A stretch of 64,000 nucleotides of DNA from Amorphophallus konjac (lineage: Eukaryota; Streptophyta; Magnoliopsida; Alismatales; Araceae): NCBI GenBank assembly GCA_022559845.1, contig CM040128.1, forward strand, positions 221,325,643-221,389,642, given 5' to 3'. Both the position numbers and the translations under genes were made by a program. Under the pieces are notes generated by a model. That model was given only the letters and a program-made list of their open reading frames with translations, searched no databases and was not told where the DNA came from. This document shows positions 40,901-50,679 of this stretch, piece by piece; position 1 is the first letter of the stretch, and every line of letters starts with the position of its first letter.

Positions 40901-41058
40901 AGCTCAAAATTTCATCTCACACCATGGGGGTTTTGTATTTCAAAGAGCAATTTAGTTTGCAGAATCTAATGACATTGGGCACACGTATGATGCACTATCT
41001 ACATGTCAAGACTAAACATGCAAGATGACTGAATTTAAAAAGGTTTATGTACATACCT
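37973..41058 (-). other. Non-coding internal region of element H
   Basis: No gene. Several minus-strand GGGGGAG or AAAGGGG tracts (38095, 38135, 38213, 40014, 40228, 40323, 40505, 40706) give a multi-polypurine pattern. 39420-39600 shares ACAGAGCAATGGCA and GAGTAACTGGG with 21600-21645 of element E. Short GGTCGACC sites occur at 40163. Confidence 0.7.
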
Positions 41059-41059
41059 G

Positions 41060-41108
41060 TGCCTTGAGCTTTTATTTACCTTATGATCCTTTGTTCAGCT
41101 CCAAGGCA
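41060..41108 (-). other. Post-gag stem-loop (element H)
   Basis: TGCCTTG (41060-41066) and CAAGGCA (41102-41108) form a 7-bp inverted repeat, loop 35 bases, shortly after the gag end on the minus strand. It corresponds to the 9-bp stems of elements E and L. Confidence 0.7.
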
Positions 41109-41149
41109 TCCTGCACCCAAAATTCTCATTTGGAATTTTTAGGTACCCA

Positions 41150-41511
41150 AGATTACTTGGGTCCTTGTGGGTTAGCAGCTTTGTCATATTCACTAATGTG
41201 GCTCATCTGTTTCAGGGAAATCAGATCATTCTTCTTCATTGTATGACAATCATACATGTCATGACCATTTTTCCCACAGTAAAAATAGCGCACAAGAGAT
41301 TGGGCATTCTTTTTATGTTCATGTGCGTGTGCATGTGCATTTTGTTTTTGTGGATGAGCATGGGATTTACCTTTCATGGCATGAAGGTGATGCTTTCTCT
41401 TCAAGTGCCAGCACTCTTGGACAGTATGGCCAGACTTACCACAATGAGAGCAGCAAGGAGGAAGATTTTTGTTTAAGGCCATGGAGAGTGTCGACCTGCT
41501 TGTATGGGAGT
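41150..41511 (-). pseudogene. C-terminal Gag with zinc knuckles (element H, distal part)
   Basis: Continues the Gag interrupted at 49114. It encodes CSHCGKSGHTVQEC and then a knuckle that has lost its first Cys (YFYCGKNGHDMYDC), ending at TAA 41153-41155. The short WVPK-containing end matches the gag ends of E and L but lies beyond this stop. Confidence 0.82.
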
Positions 41512-41516
41512 GTCGG
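41512..41516. repeat. Target site duplication GTCGG (left of element I)
   Basis: GTCGG before the LTR start is repeated at 49109-49113 after the 3' LTR. Confidence 0.9.
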
Positions 41517-43885
41517 TGATGGGGACATCACCTCCCATGCCCACGTTCACAGCTCGTCTCCTCGCCCCGGTTGCATCCGGCATGGTCTAGTTATTTAATT
41601 TTGAGTCCTATGTAATTTTTATTTGAGTCATTTGAAGTATTTTCCATTTTATTTGAGTTATGTTCCTAGGTCTTGTGTTTATTTCCCTAAGTTTGAGTGT
41701 CATTAGGTTGTCTAGTTAGCTATTGGGCCCAATTTATTGGGCTTGGCCCAAGGGCTCCCCCCTACCCCCTCGGTTATTTGTCATTGAGTCAATTGTCAAG
41801 GTCTTATTGTAAAATGTGGGTTGCCTATATATAGGGCCCCATTCCCCCCATTTCAAGGTAATGAATCAATGAATGAAAAAACTTGCCATTTTGAGAGTTT
41901 ACACTTCTTATCTAGTGGAGAGATTCTATTTTTTGGGTGAGAAATCCTAGGGGAGAGATTACCCACCCTTCCCTCTCTTAATCTCTCTTTTTCACTCCAC
42001 TTTCTCTCTCCTCAACACCCAAATTCGAATTTTCTTCACTCTCCTCCCTTCCCAACCACCTCCACTCCCCACCTACCCCATTTAAGCCTCTTCCCATTCC
42101 CCACAACCCTCATCAATACTCCACCCCTTCCCAAGACCCCCTCCACCAATCCTCTCCTCACCATCCAACCCCCAACTACCCCTCCCACTTTCCCAAGCAC
42201 CCTTCCCACTATCCCAAGCACCCCTTCCCTTCCCCAACACAACCCCCCCATTCCCAAGACAAAAAATTAACCCCACTCTTAAACCTATTTTCGAATATCC
42301 TTTCCCTCTCTCCATTCCAACCAAATTCGCAGCCCCCACTACCATCATCTATTGGACCCTCTTCTAGACCTTATTCTCCACCTCCCACACCTTAGAACAC
42401 CCCCTCCAAGACCCCCTTACAACCAGGGGTCACTCCCACACTCATCTAACCCCTTCCCCTTCTTCTTTCTTGGTCATTGGAAGCTACTTCGAAGTTGCAG
42501 TTTGCTGTCGAGAGGTTACAGATGAACCAGCAACTTGCAGCGACCACCACGACTTCCTCCGGATGAGTTTGAAGACCCAAGAGCAATCGTCGGAAGCATC
42601 TACCAGTCTACTTTGCAACAGAAGTGGTTTCATCTTCTTTTGATCTCCGAGCCGTCCAGGAGGTCCATTGTCCCACAACTGCGCAGTTCTGCCTTGGCTG
42701 AGGACCTGAGCCAGATTAGAAGCTCTACCACGACGAACCCCAAAGGAATCAGTCCATGAGTTCTTCTTCAAAGTTCTTCATCGCCCAGTCTACGTCCAGA
42801 ATCAAGAAACAGAACTTCATTCGGCGTTCGTGATCCAGAGTTCTCATTTTTCTCCCTCAGCTACGCAGATCTGCTACTCATAGTCTGCACCGACCAATCG
42901 CCATTGTTCTGCATCCCCTAGTCTTCTCCAACATCGGTTGGATTCACTGTTAGTTTTTATGCGAGGAGGACTCATCCACGATTCCAACGAATCTGACGGC
43001 GCTTGATTCCAAGGTCGGGAGCTGTCGGGGCGTTCTCTGTAATCTGCTGTTAGAAGTCTGCAACTGCAGGTCCGAGAATCTGAAGCTCTGTTCAAACCTC
43101 CATCCCGGTCAGCAGCGGATCCAGAAGAAATTGAAGAAATTCTGAAGCATTCCCTTCCCAGCTACGAAGATTTCCTCACTAGTCTCATCATCAGCGAAAT
43201 TCCTGAGCGAGTTCTACAACAGCAACACCGTCTACCTGTCCCTGTTCGGAGAGAGCAGGCAGAACCGGTGACTTCATCGTTCAATGCTTTTAACCATAGT
43301 TTTCCCTCCCCGCTTGGCCGGCTGAAGGCCCCTCCCTGTGTGGAGGTAATTTTGGTTGTAATATTCCTTAACCCCCACCCCAAGATCCCCCTCCTGTGAG
43401 AGGTGTAGTGTTGTAACTTGTTTGGGCAGGTCAAGCTACCCCGGCGCGGTGTGTGGGGAACCCACGCTTCCCCGCTCGCCCTCGTCTCCAAGCGGGACCG
43501 GTTTCTTCAAACCGGTCGAGTGAGTGCTCCAAAACTTTGCTCTAATTCATACTTGTTCTTTCAATATTAGTTCATAAACTCTGCTGGCCGTGACGAGAGC
43601 CCGATCCTTAAGCTCATTGCTATAAGTGATCATCGTGGGAAGAGAGTAGAACCCGTGCCCTTTGGCACTTCATCGGACCCTTGATTTGGGCAGCCATACC
43701 CTTGGGGAATCAAACCTTGGCCTTGCTGGCCCTCTACCAGCAAGGGCCCAGCCCACACAACCTCCCCTTGGCATTGCCAAGTTACCCCCGGGTCTTAGGG
43801 AGCATCGGGTGAGCGGTTGCCATTATCGGTCCGTTTTGAATGCTTAATTGTGCTTGCTTGTTGAGTCCTAGGTTGTGTCACATCA
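41517..43885 (+). repeat. 5' LTR of element I (2369 bp)
   Basis: TGATGGGGACATC...GTCACATCA. TATATATAG at 41826-41834 is the likely promoter. The expected leader (41990-42470) is strongly C-rich with repeated CCACTTTCCCAAGCACCC-like units. A GT-AG-like TGTGGAGGTAATTT sits near 43340. Confidence 0.92.
41826..41834 (+). promoter_or_regulatory. LTR TATA box (5' LTR of I)
   Basis: TATATATAG; the same in the 3' LTR at 47051-47059. Confidence 0.7.
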
Positions 43886-43902
43886 ATTGGTATCAGAGCC
43901 AG
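43886..43902 (+). other. Primer binding site (element I)
   Basis: ATTGGTATCAGAGCCAG directly after the LTR; initiator-Met tRNA complement. Confidence 0.9.
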
Positions 43903-43995
43903 GTTATTGACTTGTCTCTATCAAGTCAAGTCCTAGGGCATGCTTGCATTGGAGTCATCATCAATCTGACCCTTGCATTGATTTCCCCGATCATC

Positions 43996-44550
43996 ATGGC
44001 CACCTACTTAGCCTACTCACCACCCATGGACTTCATCCTAAATAGGGATATTACCTTTGACGGATCGCATTCTAGTGACTATCTTAGGTGGGAGGCTACC
44101 ATAGAAAAGTACTTTGAAAAGACTTGGGTATATGGATCCGCGAGAGTCCGAAAGGCCAAGGGACGACTTCGAGGTCAAGCCAAAAGTAAGTGGGAACACA
44201 TAGAGGGATTAAGGAGGGTTAGGAGGCAAGAGCCGATTTCCTCATGGGATGATATGAAGGTTGAACTTAGGAAGATCTACATCCCCAAATATTCTCACCC
44301 CTTCTACTCAAACACCCCTAGCCCGAGGTGCACTACCACTCCTCCATCCCCACCCGATCAACTTGATACCACCTTTAGGCCTCCTCCCCCACCACTCCCA
44401 ACAAATCACTTCTCCACCATCATAACTTCACTTCGCAACCAAGTCCTCTCCCTTAAGGCCCAAATAAACCAAACATCCACCTCTCCACCAAATCCCCTAA
44501 GGGTCCCCACACTCCAACCAAAACCCCCTTCCGTAAACCTCACTATCTAA
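43996..44550 (+). CDS. Gag-like capsid protein (element I)
   Basis: 185 codons from ATG 43996 to TAA 44548-44550. The capsid core reads FDGSHSSDYLRWEATIEKYF, then a basic segment and WDDMKVELRKIYIPKY, homologous to the Gag of element F (SDYLHWEAAMDKYF, WDMKRELRRVYLP). A Pro/Thr-rich tail follows. There is no zinc knuckle. The same frame continues without another stop after 44550, so the TAA may be a recent mutation. Confidence 0.78.
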   Translation: MATYLAYSPPMDFILNRDITFDGSHSSDYLRWEATIEKYFEKTWVYGSARVRKAKGRLRGQAKSKWEHIEGLRRVRRQEPISSWDDMKVELRKIYIPKYSHPFYSNTPSPRCTTTPPSPPDQLDTTFRPPPPPLPTNHFSTIITSLRNQVLSLKAQINQTSTSPPNPLRVPTLQPKPPSVNLTI

Positions 44551-45360
44551 ACTCAATTGGCCCCCACTTTCCCCCCTCCACAACTGGCCGATCCCAAGGG
44601 GAAGAGACCCCTAACCAACCCAGTTTTCCCAATAAGGACTACCACTCACCCTATTCTCACCATTCAAACCCAAGTGGACCCCATTTCCATCCCTCCACCT
44701 AGAACCATGTCGGCCACCACCACCCAACCCAAATCCCATCACCCGACCCACCTTCCACTTCCAACCCCAACCCTACCCCAACCTAGGCCACCACTACTTC
44801 CACTCCCAACCCAAGTTCGACCTCACTCACCACCCCGGGTGCACCATGCCCCAACCATCATCACCCCATCTCCAAAAGACCCTCCCATTTCCTTAAGAAA
44901 AGAGGCCACACCCACTCACATGGGAATAGTTGCCAGACCAGACCCTCTCCCCACCCATGAGGAAATCCAAGTTCACACCAATGGTGAGGAAGAGCTTCAA
45001 CCCTTTACCACTTCAAATTGTCCGAGTCTTCAAGAGACACAAACCTTCACAAATGGCACCATAATCATAGATGGGCCCCTAGGTAGATGGCTAAATGAGA
45101 AACCAATTCACCTCATCACGTCCAATGTCTACCCTCTCATGGAGCTAAACCTCCCCACAGTACCCTTCTCCACCTATCACACCACCATCCAATCATCCTA
45201 CCAAGTGGAAACTTTAGGGGATCTTCTTAAGGGCCTAGCATGGCAAATTGAGTTCACTAGCATGTTGACCCCTATGGCCGAACAACCTAGGAGCCTTGGC
45301 CTCCTACACCTATGCATCGGGTCTATCACCTCGGTTTGCCCATTGGTTGCTACACTAGCG
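44551..45360 (+). pseudogene. Pro-rich spacer and conserved unknown region, first part (element I)
   Basis: In frame with the Gag. About 180 codons of Pro/Thr-rich, disordered sequence, then an ordered segment: MELNLPTVPFSTYHTTIQSS (about 45140-45200), VETLGDLLKGL and GSITSVC (about 45310-45340). These match element F. After about 45340 the homology continues in another frame, so a frameshift lies at about 45335-45365. Confidence 0.7.
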
Positions 45361-45947
45361 ATCTCCTTCTATTCCTCCCCACACCCAATGAGCCCGACCT
45401 TCTCCTCCAATTGGAGCTTTTTATATCGGGTAGAGAGCCATGCCCTCCCCTCATGGCCAACCCACTCACCAAGAACATTGACCCAATTATCATGGAGAGG
45501 GATGACTTAGCACCTTTTGAGGACCTTGAGGACATGGAGCTCCTTCCCCTTAGTAACCCATTTTATGATCCCTATGATCCATTACAATGGGAGTCAAGGA
45601 ACCCGGATGACCCAACTACCTTAACCACCACCTACCTTTCCCTATCCCAACCCACCATGTTTGACCCAATCCACCCCATCCTTGACCCGGGTTACACCTT
45701 GGGAGCCATGACCTTGGGCCACATATCCCTAGGTAATACGGTTGTGCTCCACCCCATGATGACCACCTTCTTAGATCCATTCGATCCTTTCCAATGGGAG
45801 TTCAAAGATTGTCCCACACCTATACACATGGAAGTCACCCTTGGGAAAAACATGCATGTGTCTAGGCTTACCACACCACTTGGCATGAACACTATGTTGG
45901 GTCCATTCATTCATATCACCCACATGTCAAGTAAAAAGTATGAGTGA
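45361..45947 (+). pseudogene. Conserved unknown region, second part (element I)
   Basis: New frame beginning with LLLFLPTP (matching LLFLPTP in F), then an acidic segment with twice-repeated NPFYDPYDPLQWE and DPFDPFQWE blocks, ending at TGA 45945-45947. The function is not recognised. The next ORF follows in the same frame after two codons. Confidence 0.65.
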
Positions 45948-45950
45948 TCC

Positions 45951-46823
45951 ATGTTCGGATGTAATGGTCCACCTTCATTCATCATGGGTCTTAAGCATGT
46001 CAAAGGCATCTACGGATGTCCGGGTCCCCCGATATTTATCACCACTTTGCATGATAGGGCCACCTACGGGTGCCCCGGCCCACCTAGGCTGACCAAAGTC
46101 TACACTACATCATTACATGATAGGTCTACTTTTGGTTGCCCAGGTCCACCCATCACCCCTAGAATGTCTGCATTCACAACATTGCATAAAGAGATCCGCA
46201 AGCACATTAGCAAGAAGAATGTGACTTATAAAAGGCGAGCCGACTCTCATCGACGTCACCAAGAATTCCATGAGGGTGACTTTGTGATGGTAAGGACGGA
46301 GAGACTCTCCCCGGGAGCCATCTCCAAATTGAGGCCACGTGGGGCTGGTCCCTTCCAGGTCTTGAGGCGCATTGGTGCAAATGCCTATGAGTTAGATCTC
46401 CCCGAGGAATATGGGGTAAGTCCCACATTCAGTGTCGCCAACCTAGTGCCATACAAGGGACCCACGGTGGTACCTAGTGAGGATATTGAGCCTATTCCCT
46501 CCGTTGAGAGAGCACCCACCCATGAGGAGAGTCCACCAGCCAAGAGAGCCCAGCGTGAGCGCATTGAACGAATATTGGATGAACAGGTCACTACCACCAG
46601 GAGCAAGGTATACGAGCGCTATCTCGGCAGGTGGATGGATCGGTCTCGTTCGGAAAACTTGAGGGCAGTACCACTTCCACACCCTCCAAGGAGGGAAGGA
46701 CACTTACTCGACGGAGTCAAGTTCTCCGCACCCCGGGAGTATGATGGGGACATCACCTCCCATGCCCACGTTCACAGCTCGTCTCCTCACCCCGGTTGCA
46801 TTCAGCATGGTCTAGTTATTTAA
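45951..46823 (+). CDS. FGCPGPP repeats, integrase C-terminus and chromodomain-like tail (element I)
   Basis: 290 codons, running 82 bp into the 3' LTR. Four repeats of F/YGC(P/N)GPP occupy 45954-46150. From about 46180 a gypsy integrase C-terminal domain is clear (HQEFHEGDFVMVRTERLSPG, GPFQVLRRIGANAYELDLP, FSVANLVPY, residues about 100-175). Then RIERILDEQVTTTRSKVYER (about 46560-46625) resembles the first half of a chromodomain. The catalytic integrase core (D,D-35-E) that normally precedes this is absent. It could act in chromatin targeting or in complexing with an autonomous integrase; that is inference. Confidence 0.85.
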   Translation: MFGCNGPPSFIMGLKHVKGIYGCPGPPIFITTLHDRATYGCPGPPRLTKVYTTSLHDRSTFGCPGPPITPRMSAFTTLHKEIRKHISKKNVTYKRRADSHRRHQEFHEGDFVMVRTERLSPGAISKLRPRGAGPFQVLRRIGANAYELDLPEEYGVSPTFSVANLVPYKGPTVVPSEDIEPIPSVERAPTHEESPPAKRAQRERIERILDEQVTTTRSKVYERYLGRWMDRSRSENLRAVPLPHPPRREGHLLDGVKFSAPREYDGDITSHAHVHSSSPHPGCIQHGLVI

Positions 46824-49108
46824 TTTTGAGTCCTATGTAATTTTTATTTGAGTCATTTGATGTATTTTTCATTTTATTTGAGTCATGTTCCAAGGTCTTG
46901 TGTTTATTTCCCTAAGTTTGAGTGTCATTAGGTTGTCTAGTTAGCTATTGGGCCCAATTCATTGGGCTTGGCCCAAGGGCTCCCCCCTACCCCTTCGGTT
47001 ATTTGTCATTGAGTCAATTGTCAGGGTCTTATTGTAAAATGTGGGTTGCCTATATATAGGGCCCCATTCCCCCCATTTCAAGGTAATGAATCAATGAATG
47101 AAAAAACTTACCATTTTGAGAGTTTACACTTCTTATCTAGTGGAGAGATTCCATTTTTTGGGTGAGAAACCCTAGGGGAGAGATTCCCCACCCTTCCCTC
47201 TCTTAATCTCTCTTTTTCACTCCACTTTCTCTCTCCTCAACACCCAAATTCAAATTTTCTTCTCTCTCCTCCCTTCCCAACCACCTCCACTCCCCTCCTA
47301 CCCCATTTAAGCCTCTTCCCATTCCTCACAACCCTCATCAATACTCCACCCCTTCCCAAGACCCCCTCCACCAATCCTCTCCTCACCATCCAACCCCCAA
47401 CTACCCCTCCCACTTTCCCAAGCACCCTTCCCACTACCCCAAGCACCCCTTCCGTTCCCCAACACAATCCCCCCATTCCCAAGACAAAAAATTAACCCCA
47501 CCCTTAAACCTATTTTCGAATATCCTTTCCCTCTCTCCATTCGAACCAAATTCGCAGCCCCCACTACCACCATCTATTGGACCCTCTTCCAGACCTTATT
47601 CTCCACCTCCCACACCTTAGAACACCCCCTCCAAGACCCCCTTACAACCAGGGGTCACTCCCACACTCATCTACCCCCTTCCCCTTCTTCTTTCTTGGTC
47701 ATTGGAAGCTACTTCGAAGTTGTAGTTTGCTATCCAGAGGTTATAGATGAACCAGAAATTTGCAGCGGCCACCACAACTTCTCCGGATGAGTTTGAAGAC
47801 CCAAGAGCTATCATCGGAAGCGTCTACCAGTCTCCTTCGTAACAGAAGTGGTTTCATCTTCTTCCGATCTCCGAGCTGTCCAGGAGGTCCATTCTCCCAC
47901 AACTATGCAGTTCTATCTTGGCTGAGGACCTGAGCCAGATTATAAGCCCTGCCACGACGAACCCCGAAGGAATCAGTCCATGAGTTCTTCTTCAAAGTTC
48001 TTCATCGCCCAGTCTACTTCCAGAATCAAGAAACAGAACTTCATTCGGCGTTCGTGATCCAGAGTTCTCATTTTTCTCCCTCAGCTACGCAGATCTGCTA
48101 CTCATAGTCTGCACCGACCAATCGCCATTGTTCTGCATCCCCTAGTCTTCTCCGACATCGGTTGGATTCACTGTTAGTTTTTATGCGAGGAGGACTCATC
48201 CACGATTCCAACGAATCTGACGGCGCTTGATTCCAAGGTCGGGAGCTGTCGGGGCGTTCTCTGTAATCTGCTGTTAGAAGTCTGCAACTGCAGGTCCGAG
48301 AATCTGAAGCTCTGTTCAAACCTCCATCCCGGTCAGCAGCGGATCAGAAGAAATTGAAGAAATTCAGAAGCATTCCCTTCCCAGCTATGAAGATTTCCTC
48401 ACTAGTCTCATCATCAGCGAAATTCCTGAGCGAGTTCTACAACAGCAACACCGTCTACCTGTCCCTGTTCGGAGAGAGCAGGTAGAACCGGTGACTTCAT
48501 CGTTCAATGCTTTTAACCATAGTTTCCCCTCCCCGCTTGGCCGGCTGAAGGCCCCTCCCTGTGTGGAGGTAATTTTGGTTGTAATATCCCTTAACCCCCA
48601 CACCAAGATCCCCCTCCTGTGAGAGGTGTAGTGTTGTACCTTGTTTGGGCAGGTCAAGCTACCCCGGCGTGGCGTGTGGGGAACCCACGCTTCCCCGCTC
48701 GCCCTCGTCTCCGAGCGGGACCGGTTTCTTCAAATCGATCGAGTGAGTGCTCCAAAACTTTGCTCTAATTCATACTTGTTCTTTCAATATTAGTTCATAA
48801 ACTCTGCTGGCCGTGACGAGAGCCTAATCCTTAAGCTCATTGCTATAAGTGATCATCGTGGGAAGAGAGTAGAACCCGTGCCCTTTGGCACTTCGTCGGA
48901 CCCTTGATTTGGGCAGCCATACCCTTGGGGAATCAAACCTTGGCCTTGCTGGCCCTCTACCAGCAAGGGCCCAGCCCACACAACCTCCCCTTGGCATTGC
49001 CAAGTTACCCCCGGGTCTTAGTGAGCATCAGGTGAGCGGTTGCCATTATCGGTCCGTTTTGAATGCTTAATTGTGCTTGCTTGTTGAGTCCTAGGTTGTG
49101 TCACATCA
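46742..49108 (+). repeat. 3' LTR of element I (2367 bp)
   Basis: Collinear with the 5' LTR and ending TCACATCA before GTCGG. The preceding CACCCCGGGAGTA is a weak polypurine tract. Confidence 0.95.
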
Positions 49109-49113
49109 GTCGG

Positions 49114-50603
49114 CTCTTCTGACTCCCCATGCAGTTCTGCACAGATATCTACTGAGTAGGTCCTTTGCCAGTGTTGACATGTTTCTTTCCTTGCTCTTTC
49201 ACTTGTTGTCCTGCTCTAAGCTCATCATTTCTCAAGATAAAACAATCATGCACAGTGTGACCATGTTTACCACAATAATAACAATGGACATTCGTTTTGT
49301 GGAAAGCATGATATTTAGCATTGGACATGTTATGGTGCATGTTTGGATGAGCATGCTGAGTTTTACTTTTCTTTCGAGCAGCATGCCCTTTTTGGTGACC
49401 ACATGAAGTGGTGGCTTCCGGTGAGCCAGAATCTTAGATTTGGGCAAACATAGACAGGAAATCATTCAGACCTTGAATTTCATTTTCAAGTGAAGAAATA
49501 TGCTGTTTAGATTCGTCAAGACCCTCTTCGCATGTTGCCAATTGCTCATTGAGCATGGCATTTATTGCTTTAAGATTTTGATTGTGTTGTTCTAAAGCAT
49601 GCAATATTTCATAGTGATCATCAATGGCATATTTGCCTTTTTCATGTGCAGCCAGTTTTTCATGCAATTCTTCTTCAGCTTGTTCAAGTTCAATTTTATT
49701 TTCTAACAACTCTCTATTCTCTTCTTTCAGAGAATCAATCAGATTTTGTTGCCATTCAAGATCATCATGGAGACCAACATTTATGTTTCTCAAGAATGAA
49801 CATTTTTCACATGCAAAATTAGCAGAGCATGAAATAGAATTTTTATTTTCTTCAATCAACCTCTCAACATAGATTAGCTCATCGGCCATAGTTTGATCAT
49901 TAGAGATTGACTTAGGTTGGTTTTGAAGTTTTATTACAGTTTCTTCCAACCTAGTGACTTCATCATGAAGATTTTCATTTTCATCCCTTAGACATGCAAT
50001 GCTTTGTTTATGTGTATCTAGATCAAAAGAGAGAGTGTCGTTAAGCTCTTCAAAAATAGAACACTTTTTACAAAACGAGCTTTCATTTTGGTTGATTTTC
50101 TTGAGATCCTTTTTCAAATTTTTGTTTTCGATTTTTACCTTTTTGTATTTTGTAATCAACTCATCATAGGCTTCCATAAGCTCTTCAAAAGTGAATTCCT
50201 CGGAATCAGAGTTTACCTGTGATGAGGATGTATTACTGGACTATTCTGCATGGTCGGCCATGAAGCATTCTTGTTCTTGTTCCTTCCCTTCATAGATTTT
50301 CACCAACTTGTCCAGTACTTGCTTGGTTGTCCTGCAAGAGGACACAAGATGAGTTAGTCTTAGATAAACTGCAGCTGTAATTAAGTTATATACAAGAAGA
50401 TTATCATTGTGTTTGGTCTCATGTTTGGCTGACCAATCAATTGAAGTTGATGGCAGCTTATGAAGACCATTGTATATAAGAGTCCATAATTGTGGATCTA
50501 TGGAGCTAACATAGATGAACATTCTCCCTACCCATGTAGAAAAATTTGAACCATCATAAATGGGCGGAGAAACCATCGAAGCATGTGTAGCATATGAAGC
50601 CAT
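49114..50603 (-). pseudogene. Sirevirus-like Gag, proximal part (element H)
   Basis: Begins at ATG 50601-50603 (MASYATHASM). Capsid domain with PPIYDGSNFSTWVGRM, IDPQLWTLIYNG and a CRTTKQVLDKLVKIYEG end (50244-50603). A TAG at 50241-50243 interrupts it. The same frame then gives a 240-residue coiled coil (49437-50177) to TAA 49434-49436, and, still in frame, the first zinc knuckle CYYCGKHGHTVHDC (about 49270-49310). Element I splits the ORF at 49114. The layout matches the gag of element L. Confidence 0.85.
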
Positions 50604-50664
50604 CTAAATAAAATACGCCGGGATCTTTCCCTGTAGATCGTAGGATCTGGGAATGGCAGAGCCA

Positions 50665-50677
50665 GGCTCTGATACCA
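50665..50677 (-). other. Primer binding site (element H)
   Basis: Minus-strand TGGTATCAGAGCC, two bases after the LTR end CCCAACA. Confidence 0.9.
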
Positions 50678-50679
50678 CT

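Larger units (their letters stand above)
41517..49108 (+). mobile_element. Non-autonomous gypsy-like element with integrase tail (element I)
   Basis: 7592-bp element nested in the gag of element H. LTRs 41517-43885 and 46742-49108, nearly identical in length (2369 and 2367 bp) and with long identical stretches, so it is younger than its host. Interior 2.86 kb: Gag, a conserved region of unknown function, FGCPGPP repeats, integrase C-terminus and chromodomain-like tail. Protease, RT, RNase H and integrase core are missing. It is related to element F by LTR ends (TGATG...CATCA), primer site and protein similarity. Confidence 0.92.

Noticed and set aside
42036..42348. Gly-rich minus-strand ORFs, repeated at 47237-47573
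   Set aside because: They mirror the C-rich leader of LTR I; both LTR copies have them because the LTRs are nearly identical.
43162..43491. Minus-strand ORF in LTR I, repeated at 48385-48657
   Set aside because: No recognisable domain; duplication is explained by the LTR pair and the strand is opposite to transcription.
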